From positions 411,008 through 424,854 of the forward strand of contig NZ_JAUDRJ010000003.1 of NCBI RefSeq assembly GCF_030382115.1: a DNA stretch of 13,847 nt, written 5' to 3'. The notes beneath the pieces were generated by a model. That model saw only the letters and a list, made by a program, of their open reading frames with translations, was not told the origin of the DNA and did not search any database. Positions 8,028 to 13,638 of this stretch are shown here, piece after piece (positions within the stretch are counted from its first letter, which is position 1; each line of letters begins with the position of its first letter). The stretch is from Nostoc sp. GT001. GTDB lineage: Bacteria; Cyanobacteriota; Cyanobacteriia; Cyanobacteriales; Nostocaceae. Made by a program: the position numbers and the translations under genes.

Positions 8028-8299
8028 TAAATAGACCCACTCCCATTACACCGGGGGCAGCAGAGTAATTCGCCATCCTCCTGAATCCACCCACCGCTAC
8101 AATTACATAGGGTCGCGTTATCGAGCGCCATCCCCAAGTAATACCTCAAAGTTTGGTTGTCAATCTTAGTGTTGTCGTAGTCTGGATCATCGGCATCCAG
8201 TGCCCAGACATGGCCACAGTCAAGGCATTCCCAGTAACCATAATTTTCTTGGTATTTCAACGTTGTGCAATCGCATCGAGGACAAGTTGTTTGAGTCAT
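8027..8299 (-). CDS. Small double zinc-ribbon protein
   Basis: The 90-residue protein has two cysteine clusters. The first is an N-terminal ribbon with CPRC (6-9) and CLDC (25-28), like transcription-factor zinc ribbons. The second is a C-terminal set CNC (65-67) with CCPRCNGSG (80-88), which resembles one DnaJ-type CxxCxGxG unit. An acidic linker (ALDADDPDYD) joins them. It starts four bases after the stop of the upstream gene, behind AAAGGAA, and overlaps the integrase start by one base. The coupling to integrase suggests a role in excision, integration or its control. No function is established. Confidence 0.8.
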   Translation of the reverse strand: MTQTTCPRCDCTTLKYQENYGYWECLDCGHVWALDADDPDYDNTKIDNQTLRYYLGMALDNATLCNCSGGWIQEDGELLCCPRCNGSGSI

Positions 8300-8303
8300 C
8301 GCA

Positions 8304-8582
8304 TCAATTCCTTTCGCTTCTTTCTTTCAGGAATTTCACAGCACCAGCGCATATCTCTAATTTCTTGGCTTCGTCCAATTCATAGTCAGTCATGCTGATG
8401 ATCAGATATTGCTGTTCTCCAAAAGCCAAATTGATATGCCTGACGTACATATTTGGATAGTCAAGCATTCCAGGTACAACCATCTCGCGGACTACCAAAG
8501 ATTCTTCAGTTAGTGGTTCTTCCCCAGCAGTAAACCCGTGCTTGTCTTCTTTCTCTAGATCGTGATAACTAAGATAGTTCAT
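8304..8582 (-). CDS. Hypothetical protein, first gene of integrase operon
   Basis: This 92-residue acidic protein is not recognised. It has no signal or membrane span. The N-terminal third is rich in charged residues (LEKEDKHGF), and the middle looks like beta strands (YVRHINLAFGEQQYLIISM) followed by a helix (DEAKKLEICAGAVKFLKER). Its stop lies four bases before the zinc-ribbon gene, whose ribosome site is inside it. It therefore forms a three-gene unit with the zinc-ribbon protein and the integrase. The ATG at 8582 has no evident ribosome site. Reality is supported by spacing and by a frame free of stops across the gene. Confidence 0.65.
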   Translation of the reverse strand: MNYLSYHDLEKEDKHGFTAGEEPLTEESLVVREMVVPGMLDYPNMYVRHINLAFGEQQYLIISMTDYELDEAKKLEICAGAVKFLKERSERN

Positions 8583-8624
8583 TGCAGATTTAAAAATTAT
8601 TTCGATTTTTGAAGTTTTTTGAAC

Positions 8625-8698
8625 CCCAAAAATTTTGCCTACAGATGCTAAAACCCGCTCTAGCGGCTATTTTTAGCGTCTACAGCCAAATTTTTGGG
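8625..8698. repeat. Nested imperfect palindrome
   Basis: The outer arms CCCAAAAATTT (8625-8635) and AAATTTTTGGG (8688-8698) are perfect. Inside them GATGCTAAAA (8644-8653) pairs with TTTTAGCGTC (8671-8680) with one G-T pair, and CCGC/GCGG closes a TCTA loop (8655-8666). The 74-bp structure lies upstream of the integrase operon. It has no T-run on the minus strand, so it is not a typical terminator. Confidence 0.8.
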
Positions 8699-8854
8699 AT
8701 TGAAAAATTGTAGACGGTGTAGACGCACTCTTGAGCGATTAGCGGTTAGGAGTCGAGCGATCGCACTTCCACTCAACCACTGCTTATCTAATCGGTAATT
8801 TACATGTATTGCTTTGCCTACAGTCTGTAGATGGACTGTAGGCAAAGTGTAGAC
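8637..8854. repeat. Cluster of TGTAG(A/G)C motifs, iteron-like
   Basis: Seven copies of TGTAGAC or TGTAGGC, on either strand, start at 8637, 8678, 8709, 8718, 8816, 8838 and 8848. The copies at 8709 and 8718 are 9 bp apart in direct orientation. Two others are the arms of a palindrome. Chance alone would give well under one copy in 220 bp. A binding site for a replication or regulatory protein is inferred. Confidence 0.65.
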
Positions 8855-8890
8855 ATTACTTTGACCACCTCCAGCCGAGGCGATCGCCAT
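8660..8890 (-). CDS. Doubtful ORF over the palindrome/motif block
   Basis: A 76-residue frame starts at ATG 8890, inside the end of the preceding gene (35-base overlap). It covers the TGTAGAC motifs and the perfect palindrome. It is basic and not recognised (IHVNYRLDKQWLSGSAIARLL, RVRLHRLQFF). The start falls in a HIP1-like GGCGATCGCC site without a ribosome site. The overlap and the structured DNA argue against coding, while the absence of stops argues weakly for it. It could also be the decayed 3' part of a longer gene begun by the 9083 frame. Confidence 0.3.
   Translation of the reverse strand: MAIASAGGGQSNVYTLPTVHLQTVGKAIHVNYRLDKQWLSGSAIARLLTANRSRVRLHRLQFFNPKNLAVDAKNSR
8813..8846. repeat. 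Perfect 13-bp inverted repeat
   Basis: TTTGCCTACAGTC (8813-8825) and its exact complement GACTGTAGGCAAA (8834-8846) are separated by 8 bases (TGTAGATG). The arms hold two of the TGTAGGC motifs. There is no adjacent T-run in either direction, so an operator or origin structure is more likely than a terminator. Confidence 0.85.
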
Positions 8891-9083
8891 TTCCCTCCAC
8901 TTCCCCTAAACCCCTGTCAGCCATAGAAGCGAAGAAAATCCTTATCTCGTCTGGCTGCATACCATCAAATAAGCGAGTAGATCGACTGAGTATTCCAGCC
9001 TTTAAAACTTCTCCTGGGTGATGTTGACCCCAGTCAAGGATAAATTGCTCAAACTCATTCATGGCTGTAGGCTGTGGTTGCAC
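8856..9083 (-). CDS. Small winged-helix-like protein
   Basis: This 75-residue protein starts at GTG 9083, seven bases after the ATPase stop. GGTGA at 9092-9096 matches the extended Shine-Dalgarno. An alternative ATG at 9062 shortens it by seven residues. The body (FEQFILDWGQHHPGEVLKAGILSRSTRLFDGM ... EIRIFFASMADRG) is helical and ends in a short beta-like stretch (GEVEGNGDRLGWRW). This is the layout of a winged-helix DNA-binding domain, or of the C-terminal domain of plasmid primases. It is not identified by name. It is the last clear gene of the ATPase operon and directly precedes the motif-rich block that it might bind. Confidence 0.6.
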   Translation of the reverse strand: MQPQPTAMNEFEQFILDWGQHHPGEVLKAGILSRSTRLFDGMQPDEIRIFFASMADRGLGEVEGNGDRLGWRWSK

Positions 9084-9090
9084 CTTATCT

Positions 9091-10125
9091 TCACCGCCGC
9101 ACGGTTTCCGGTGTTGCGTAGGCGTAGCCCGCCGCAGGCATCGCAGTTGTCCCCCAGTTGCTCAGGTCAAGTTCACAAGGGCAGTCATCAACCATAAACC
9201 GCCTTTTACCACCTGCCTTTAGCCACTGCTCTAACTGAGGATCTTTTAGTTTAGTCCTGGCGTAGTCGCGGCCAAATTGACCCAACCGCACCAACACAAA
9301 GCAGCTGTAGAGGGTATCTTTGTCGCCTTCCAAGCCAAAATTCTCAGCTGTATCATTTTGGGCTAAAGCACAAATGAACTGCTGGTATCTTCTCCCCCGT
9401 TTGGCGTGGCGTTTGATCCAGGGTCTAGCATTGTCGCATTCGTCTACCAAAATGGGGAATTCTTCAGCGATCATGAACCGTTCTCGACCAGCGATCGCGT
9501 TATCTCCCCCTTCTCCGCGAAGCTCTACCAATTCCTCTAAGGTTTTGAGGTCGTTACCCATTGCGGTGTCGATGGCTTTGAAGTTGCCTTTGCGGCCAAT
9601 AACATCGGCTTGAGAGAGCCATGCCCAATCGTCGGGCTTGGCATCGGAATCATAGACAACGACTCGTCCACCGATTTTTGATGACAAATATTGGGTGAAA
9701 GTCGATTTACCGTCACCAGTCCCGCCAACTAGAGCAACGTGTTTCTGTTTTTTCTGGATGTACTCAACTGGATCTGTAATCAGGTTCTCTGGTTTCCAGT
9801 TGGCATCGATAGCGCCAACAGTCAGCGCTAACTGTGCTGTGGGCTGGGTGTTGGCGCTAGCCCACGCTTGGAAGTTAAGCCGTGATGCTCGGTCGATATC
9901 GCCTAGCGATTCTTGCAGGAGTTTGGCTGTTTGGCGATGTCTGCGACCGACTTCTAGGCTACCAACGGAGGCCGCTAATATCCACGGCTTAGACTCTGGC
10001 TTTTGAGTTGCCCCCAGGAATAATAAGCCACCGCTGACAATTAAACTACCCCAGAATGACCACTTGGCACAGGCGTACATCTGCAAGTGTTGGTGTAACT
10101 GGGAGGGATGTAAATCACTACTCAT
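9091..10125 (-). CDS. Membrane-anchored FtsK/VirD4-like P-loop ATPase
   Basis: The 344-residue protein starts at ATG 10125, overlapping the upstream stop (ATGA). A 54-residue upstream extension of the frame lies inside the neighbour gene and is rejected. One clear membrane span (about 22-39) and a weaker one (46-58) are followed by a linker and the ATPase core. The core has Walker A GGTGDGKST (134-142), YDSDAKPDDW after the next strand, Walker B FPILVDECDN (223-232) and a polar sensor QND (256-258). Membrane spans ahead of a HerA/FtsK-type core is the design of type IV coupling proteins and FtsK pumps, which move DNA with ATP. A filamentous-phage assembly ATPase is the alternative. The last 15 residues (AMPAAGYAYAT) come from a dispersed repeat. 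Confidence 0.75.
   Translation of the reverse strand: MSSDLHPSQLHQHLQMYACAKWSFWGSLIVSGGLLFLGATQKPESKPWILAASVGSLEVGRRHRQTAKLLQESLGDIDRASRLNFQAWASANTQPTAQLALTVGAIDANWKPENLITDPVEYIQKKQKHVALVGGTGDGKSTFTQYLSSKIGGRVVVYDSDAKPDDWAWLSQADVIGRKGNFKAIDTAMGNDLKTLEELVELRGEGGDNAIAGRERFMIAEEFPILVDECDNARPWIKRHAKRGRRYQQFICALAQNDTAENFGLEGDKDTLYSCFVLVRLGQFGRDYARTKLKDPQLEQWLKAGGKRRFMVDDCPCELDLSNWGTTAMPAAGYAYATPETVRR
9115..9144. repeat. Dispersed repeat encoding the ATPase tail
   Basis: TGCGTAGGCGTAGCCC, GCCGCAGG and CATCGC form one of the common interspersed cyanobacterial palindromes. It lies in frame at the 3' end of the ATPase gene and encodes AMPAAGYAYA. Confidence 0.65.
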
Positions 10126-10484
10126 ATCCCTAACAGAACCCCCACAGCAACTAACCCAACACGGAGCAAAAGAATATCTTTGACCTCTGGCACGGCTTGC
10201 CGCAAGTAAAGGGTGACGACTCCAGCGATCGCTAAAACTCCCAACACTCCCAGGCGGATAAATCCAGGAAACGGAATACTCACCCAACAGCTACTCAACA
10301 AAGCCGGAATCGCCACAGTAGAAGTAAGGCTATAAGCCAAGTCTGGCAGATTGCCTGGGAGGGCGATCGCGTCCCTCCACCCCTTTTTAAATTCCTCCAA
10401 CCTGGACGGCTGGGGAATGGGGATTGGGGAATAGTGACCGCGATCGCTCGGAACCTCAACTACTATTTTTTGCTCATCTGCCAT
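10122..10484 (-). CDS. Small multi-span membrane protein
   Basis: This 120-residue protein starts at ATG 10484 behind GAGGTG. The open frame extends 22 residues further upstream but lacks a ribosome site there. The N-terminus is soluble and proline-rich (YSPIPIPQPSRLEEF). Two to three membrane spans follow: about 54-70, 76-95 and 104-120, and the last ends at the C-terminus (VGLVAVGVLLGI). Its TGA overlaps the ATG of the ATPase, so the two are translated in a fixed ratio, as for membrane partners in one complex. No family is recognised. Size and topology could suit a pore or scaffold partner of the ATPase, or a phage pVI-like protein. The start overlaps the 36-residue gene upstream by 11 bases. 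Confidence 0.7.
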   Translation of the reverse strand: MADEQKIVVEVPSDRGHYSPIPIPQPSRLEEFKKGWRDAIALPGNLPDLAYSLTSTVAIPALLSSCWVSIPFPGFIRLGVLGVLAIAGVVTLYLRQAVPEVKDILLLRVGLVAVGVLLGI

Positions 10485-10584
10485 ACTGCACCTCGATTTT
10501 GAGGTAGAAAGGGCGATTACTCTCTTGCTTGCACAATGCTGCGATCGCAATTACCAGAGCCGCTATGGTGCAAATTAATATCAT
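10474..10584 (-). CDS. 36-residue single-span membrane peptide
   Basis: This short gene encodes a hydrophobic N-terminal helix (residues 2-17, ILICTIAALVIAIAAL) followed by a basic, aromatic tail (KQESNRPFYLKIEVQYGR). GGAG lies about 11 bases before the ATG, inside the end of the upstream gene. The stop overlaps the next gene, so spacing on both sides is that of a true operon member. It is too short for usual gene callers. Small single-span peptides of this kind occur as regulators of membrane ATPases and as minor coat proteins of filamentous phages. Which applies cannot be told from the sequence. Confidence 0.55.
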   Translation of the reverse strand: MILICTIAALVIAIAALCKQESNRPFYLKIEVQYGR

Positions 10585-10592
10585 TGCTTGAT

Positions 10593-10775
10593 TCACTCCT
10601 GCTCCTTCTTTGCGATCTGGGCATTCAGGTCAACCATCGCCTGGTAAGCGTCACCGAGTGTTGCGTCTGCTTCATACCCCTCAGTCTCTATTTTTTGATA
10701 ATCAGGGTGGTTGTATATTTCAGAGATTTGTTTTGAGGTTTCAACAACCAGGTCAGCAAGATTTTTGTCAGTCAT
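10593..10775 (-). CDS. Small acidic helical protein
   Basis: This 60-residue protein starts at ATG 10775 behind GGGGGA, and the start overlaps the stop of the preceding gene by 8 bases. The sequence (MTDKNLADLVVETSKQ, then IYNHPDYQKIETEGYEAD, then YQAMVDLNAQIAKKEQE) predicts two or three amphipathic helices with no membrane span. It is not recognised. Codon frame, ribosome site and overlap support a real gene. An upstream extension of the same frame runs inside the neighbour gene and is not credible. Its last codons contain the ribosome site of the 36-residue peptide. Confidence 0.65.
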   Translation of the reverse strand: MTDKNLADLVVETSKQISEIYNHPDYQKIETEGYEADATLGDAYQAMVDLNAQIAKKEQE

Positions 10776-10998
10776 TGCTGTTCCCCCAGGTGCTGTACTT
10801 GCCATATCCGCTAGTTTCGGTGAGTCGGTCGTTGATTCGATTGATAACTTCGTTATCACTGATGGGCAGTGGCTTTCCTTGGAGATAAGCGGCTGAGATT
10901 TCGGCGCACTCCTGGGCATTTGCACCATTGCCTAGTAGCTGCCCCTCTGGGAAGCCGACATGGTGAATTTCGTTACTGGGATTTGGTCGTTGAGTCAT
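10768..10998 (-). CDS. Hypothetical protein, first gene of the ATPase operon
   Basis: This 76-residue soluble protein is not recognised. It is rich in Gly and Asn near the start (HHVGFPEGQLLGNGANAQ). A helix with ECAEISAAYLQGK follows, then a segment ISDNEVINRINDRLTETSGYG, then a polar tail. The ATG at 10998 has no strong ribosome site. It opens the chain of overlapping genes that runs to 8856. The 86 bases before it carry two HIP1 octamers and may hold the promoter. Confidence 0.6.
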   Translation of the reverse strand: MTQRPNPSNEIHHVGFPEGQLLGNGANAQECAEISAAYLQGKPLPISDNEVINRINDRLTETSGYGKYSTWGNSND

Positions 10999-11084
10999 AT
11001 AATTTGGATGATGTTTAGTTTTGCAGCGGCGGGGCTACATCGTATTGGTGGGCGATCGCGGATCTGTGCGGATGGCGATCGCCT

Positions 11085-11450
11085 TTAAAAATCCGTTTTA
11101 CTTGCACTGGTCGAGTTGAAGTTGGTTACAACCCAAACCTGTGTAGAGTTGCGGATTGATGGCTTAAACTCGATTGGACGCCGGGTATCTAAACAGATAG
11201 CGCGACCATCATTTAGTTTGACGTGTAAGTTCTTCCCATTTTTGGAACGGGAGAAGAGTTGACCGACTTCGAGCAATGCCCAGGTAATCGGCGAGTTACC
11301 CACTACATAGTCGGCTTGATGGCTTTCGTACCCTTCCGAGAGTGGGTCTATAGTTAAGTCTTTCCACTCCTTCTTTCTGCCTTTTCGGCTGTTAACGGTG
11401 CTTGGCAGTCGCCCGTTAAGGGGTTTATCTGTCGTCTGTTGGTCGGTCAT
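11085..11450 (-). CDS. Hypothetical protein
   Basis: This 121-residue protein has a basic N-terminal part (TVNSRKGRKKEWKDL) that could bind nucleic acid. A mixed alpha/beta part follows (ITWALLEVGQLFSRSK, LHVKLNDGRAICLDTRRPIEF). The tail STQVWVVTNFNST is beta-like. No family is recognised. The ribosome site before ATG 11450 is weak. It lies on the same strand as its neighbours, 86 bases before the ATPase operon and 67 bases after the next upstream gene. Confidence 0.6.
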   Translation of the reverse strand: MTDQQTTDKPLNGRLPSTVNSRKGRKKEWKDLTIDPLSEGYESHQADYVVGNSPITWALLEVGQLFSRSKNGKNLHVKLNDGRAICLDTRRPIEFKPSIRNSTQVWVVTNFNSTSASKTDF

Positions 11451-11517
11451 AGTGCGTTAATAGTCGCTCAATAAAGTGGGTTGTTTTTGTGGCTCAATTC
11501 CTTGCACTGTGGGTCTT

Positions 11518-11802
11518 TTAGCTTTTTGCGCATCTCTGGAATCGGTGACAAGTTCCTCTAGTAAGCTTGGCTGCAATGTCGGCTCCCAGTTCAATCAGGT
11601 CGTTTTCTTCGAGAGAATCGCACCAAACGATAATTTGTTGGGGTATATCCTCAAATCCCCATTCTTTCTTCTGGTAGGCAATGGTGGTTTGTTCCCGCAG
11701 CGCAAGGAAGATTAGGCAATTTAGCCCAGTGTTTTGAGCGCGGTTGAAGCTCCCCATGATATGGGCGAGGATGTCTAGTCGGTTGATTTCTGTTACATTC
11801 AT
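11518..11802 (-). CDS. Hypothetical helical protein
   Basis: The preferred start, ATG 11802 (AGAGTGG about 8 bases upstream), gives 94 residues. The open frame extends 18 more residues to 11856 without a ribosome site. The sequence is mostly helical (INRLDILAHIMGSFNRAQ, LIFLALREQTTIAYQKKE, DLIELGADIAAKL) with one tryptophan-rich turn (IIVWCDSLEEND). It has no membrane span and no recognised family. It belongs to the leftward gene series of the element. Confidence 0.6.
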   Translation of the reverse strand: MNVTEINRLDILAHIMGSFNRAQNTGLNCLIFLALREQTTIAYQKKEWGFEDIPQQIIVWCDSLEENDLIELGADIAAKLTRGTCHRFQRCAKS

Positions 11803-11917
11803 TTCGTCCACTCTTTCAATGCTATTAGCCAATCGAATTGAGGATATCCAGGGCATTTCGCTCTGGATTTTTAATGGCTGCTAACCCTGCGATCGCTACG
11901 ACTTACGGGTGAATGCA

Positions 11918-11938
11918 GTTGTCCGTTGTCCGTTGTCA
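11918..11938. repeat. GTTGTCC heptamer repeat
   Basis: Three tandem heptamers (GTTGTCC, GTTGTCC, GTTGTCA) form a STRR-type repeat. It directly adjoins the left copy of the 44-bp direct repeat. Confidence 0.75.
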
Positions 11939-11942
11939 CTTG

Positions 11943-11986
11943 CCCCTAGCAGGTCTTTGGTATTTGCTCAGTGCTGGCAGGCTGCT
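11943..11986. repeat. 44-bp direct repeat, left copy
   Basis: This copy is identical over 44 bases to 12239-12282 (CCCCTAGCAGGTC ... GGCAGGCTGCT), and similarity continues weakly on both sides. TAGCAG and CTGCTA near its ends are inverted to each other. It touches the stop codon of the small gene at 11986. Confidence 0.93.
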
Positions 11987-12201
11987 TATCTCTTCTGGGT
12001 AAGGCTTAAGGCTGCAATCAAAGCATCCGAGATTTCAACTGCACGGGTTATTTGTAACTCCCAACTGAAATTGTTGGGATTCGCCAGCAATCCCTGCAAT
12101 GCCATCGCTGCAAATAGCTCACGCTTATTCAGTCCATCTTCAGTCAGTTGCTCGTCTTGGTTCCACGCAATGGGAAAGGCGTTGTGCTCACCAATGGTCA
12201 T
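11986..12201 (-). CDS. Small phage/element protein with KRELFAAMALQGLL motif
   Basis: This 71-residue protein starts at ATG 12201 behind ACGGAG. An upstream frame to a GTG at 12357 would run through the direct repeat and operator and is rejected. The core (LNKRELFAAMALQGLLANP, then a helix with AVEISDALIAALSL) resembles a short protein common in phages and prophages, where a similar motif precedes a helix ending in ADALI. Its role is unknown even in phages. The gene is bracketed by two 44-bp direct repeats. It is the first clear minus-strand gene after the divergent control region. Confidence 0.7.
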   Translation of the reverse strand: MTIGEHNAFPIAWNQDEQLTEDGLNKRELFAAMALQGLLANPNNFSWELQITRAVEISDALIAALSLTQKR

Positions 12202-12238
12202 AGGTACTCCGTCTAAAAGGTGTTGGTTGTCAGTTTCC

Positions 12239-12282
12239 CCCCTAGCAGGTCTTTGGTATTTGCTCAGTGCTGGCAGGCTGCT
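12239..12282. repeat. 44-bp direct repeat, right copy
   Basis: This is the second perfect copy of the repeat at 11943-11986, 296 bases away in the same orientation. It flanks the upstream side of the 71-residue gene. Confidence 0.93.
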
Positions 12283-12351
12283 ATCTCTGCCTGGTTTGGG
12301 GTGATAGTCATTAGGCGTTGGGCAGCGAGATTCGGTTACAAATTTAGTTGT

Positions 12352-12427
12352 TTGCACGTATAGATCTTTTTATAGTCTATTGCTACGTGCAATAAAGAAG
12401 TCAAGCGGATATTTATAAAGACGTGCA
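12352..12427. promoter_or_regulatory. Inverted ACGTGCA operator in divergent control region
   Basis: TTGCACGTA (12352-12360) and its exact complement TACGTGCAA (12384-12392) are separated by 23 AT-rich bases. A third ACGTGCA lies at 12421-12427. The block sits between the leftward gene series and a rightward small gene, a typical place for a repressor that governs both directions. The regulator itself is not identified. Confidence 0.6.
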
Positions 12428-12457
12428 GGAGTTTATACAATAATTTAGGAGTGTGCT

Positions 12458-12690
12458 ATGTCTATAACCAAAGATGAGAAGAACCGTTACATGGACAGAG
12501 GAAGACAGTCAACGTGACTCTGTCAATGTCTCTCAAGATGGCCGTGGCGTTGCTGGAGGAAAAAGCGAATCTCACTAGGAATTCGAACAAATTTTAGCGA
12601 AATAATCGAGCGGATAGCTCGCAATCAAGTATCTTCAGCCCCGGAGACAGCAACTACTGGGGGAATCCTTGACCGAACCTGATCGATGAA
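12458..12690 (+). pseudogene. Decayed small regulator-like gene
   Basis: AGGAG precedes ATG 12458, which encodes MSITKDEKNR and stops after 19 codons. A second frame (12474-12578) gives RTVTWTEEDSQR and stops after 34 codons. A third frame around 12575-12680 gives LGIRTNFSEIIERIARNQ, then SSAPET and GGILDRT. Read across the frames, the pieces look like one small protein with a strand-helix-helix pattern, as in ribbon-helix-helix repressors, broken by at least two shifts. This reading is an inference. Two unrelated tiny ORFs cannot be excluded. Confidence 0.35.
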
Positions 12691-12704
12691 TATTGCTTAG
12701 TATC

Positions 12705-12836
12705 ATGGTCCAGCAAATAAAGCAACTGAAATCCAGCGCCTTGTTGCACGAAGCAAACCGCCTAAAATCAGAAGTACAAGAGTTTACAAGCACTTTGAGA
12801 CGGAAACTACAAAAACAATTTCAAGAAGCTTCATAA
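12705..12836 (+). CDS. 43-residue coiled-coil-like protein
   Basis: A short frame from ATG 12705 encodes a basic, wholly helical protein (MVQQIKQLKSSALLHEANRL, then KSEVQEFTSTLRRKLQKQF) with heptad-like hydrophobic spacing. It lacks a clear ribosome site. A strong terminator follows its stop directly, which supports transcription through this region. It could be an independent small protein or the last piece of the decayed gene upstream. Confidence 0.45.
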   Translation: MVQQIKQLKSSALLHEANRLKSEVQEFTSTLRRKLQKQFQEAS

Positions 12837-12837
12837 T

Positions 12838-12872
12838 AGCCGTCCTACCTACTCTGGTAGAACGGCTTTATT
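12838..12872 (+). terminator. Rho-independent terminator
   Basis: A 12-bp stem with one mismatch (AGCCGTCCTACC / GGTAGAACGGCT) closes a six-base loop TACTCT and is followed by TTATT. It begins two bases after the stop of the 43-residue ORF. Confidence 0.82.
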
Positions 12873-13378
12873 CATGGATATGTCGCCTACTGTCTGTTAG
12901 CAGGCGACGCATCTGTGACTATTCGGGATTGAGTTGTGATCGGAGATCATCTAAAGGAGACTCTAGCTTTTCTTTCCAGACCGGACTCTGCAAAAACTGG
13001 GTTGTCAGGGAGTGAATTCCACACGATAACTAATAACTAACTTGAGCCTCCCCTTCTGCCAATCTTTTCGCCTGTTGTACGCAGAATCTCACACTCACGC
13101 CTGTCGCATCCCTCAAGTTCAGCAGTCCAAACCCTGTAATTAGGAAAATTCGACTTTATCGCTTTTTTAATTTGCTGTGTCGATCTGCTGAAACTTGACA
13201 AGTTCAGCATTTATGAAACAATTCAGATTTTTACTCCAACCTGATTATTTCATTGTCCACTCAAAATCATTACGTCACTCATTTGATTTTCTCTTTCGGT
13301 AAACAAAATGGCGGATCAAGCGCCAACTCGATCCGCCTTCCCTAATCTTTCCCCACTGACCACCAAGGAATAAAACCA
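12873..13378. other. Gene-free stretch with several inverted repeats
   Basis: No convincing gene is seen on either strand. Three structures stand out. GTCGCCT/AGGCGAC forms a hairpin near 12881-12907. GCTGAAACTTG/CAAGTTCAGC is a near-perfect palindrome at 13187-13208, and the half-site TCAAGTTCAGCA recurs at 13113. GGCGGATC/GATCCGCC forms an 8-bp stem at 13310-13337. The last lies about 40 bases before the next gene and could act in its leader. Confidence 0.5.
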
Positions 13379-13606
13379 ATGATCAGAGCTAAATTTACCT
13401 GTCAACAAAATACTTTCAACCACGAAACCCAGACAGCAACAGTCATCCTTCACCCAGTCACCACCAACCCGCCCAGTGAAGAAAACCTGACCTTCTGGAA
13501 AGCGACACCAGCTGGTCGAATTGAACTCCAAATTACCAACCCAGAGGCAGCCTCTCAGTTTTATGTAGGGTATGACCTTTACGTTGACTTTACCCCTGCT
13601 AGATAG
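13379..13606 (+). CDS. Small beta-rich hypothetical protein
   Basis: This 75-residue protein starts at ATG 13379 with AAGGAA 10-14 bases upstream. The sequence predicts mainly beta strands (MIRAKFTCQQ, QTATVILHPV, GRIELQIT, QFYVGYDLYVDF). FWKATPAGRIEL and a final YVDFTPAR suggest a small barrel or OB-like fold. It has no membrane span. Short proteins of this pattern accompany phage-like genes in cyanobacteria, but no function is known to me. It is followed 32 bases later by another rightward gene, probably in one transcript. Confidence 0.7.
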   Translation: MIRAKFTCQQNTFNHETQTATVILHPVTTNPPSEENLTFWKATPAGRIELQITNPEAASQFYVGYDLYVDFTPAR

Positions 13607-13638
13607 TGCGATCGTTGTTCCCCAACGACCAATGCCCA

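Noticed and set aside
8625..8698. Rho-independent terminator
   Set aside because: There is no T-run after the palindrome on the minus strand, and the stem is long and nested.
9695..10006. Plus-strand ORF of 103 residues
   Set aside because: It is opposite the ATPase core. Its peptide has no recognisable pattern and mirrors the coding strand.
10126..10287. N-terminal extension of the ATPase by 54 residues
   Set aside because: It lies inside the upstream gene in another frame and lacks a ribosome site. The ATGA overlap at 10125 marks the likely start.
9091..10584. Firm call as an inovirus (filamentous phage) module
   Set aside because: The ATPase has its membrane span before the P-loop, as in FtsK/VirD4, whereas Zot/pI proteins have the P-loop first. 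No replication initiator or coat gene is evident. It is kept only as an alternative.
11909..12304. Plus-strand ORF of 131 residues
   Set aside because: It is antisense to the 71-residue gene, spans both direct repeats and looks like shadow coding.
12202..12357. N-terminal extension of the 71-residue protein to GTG 12357
   Set aside because: It would translate the direct repeat and the operator. ATG 12201 has a proper ribosome site.
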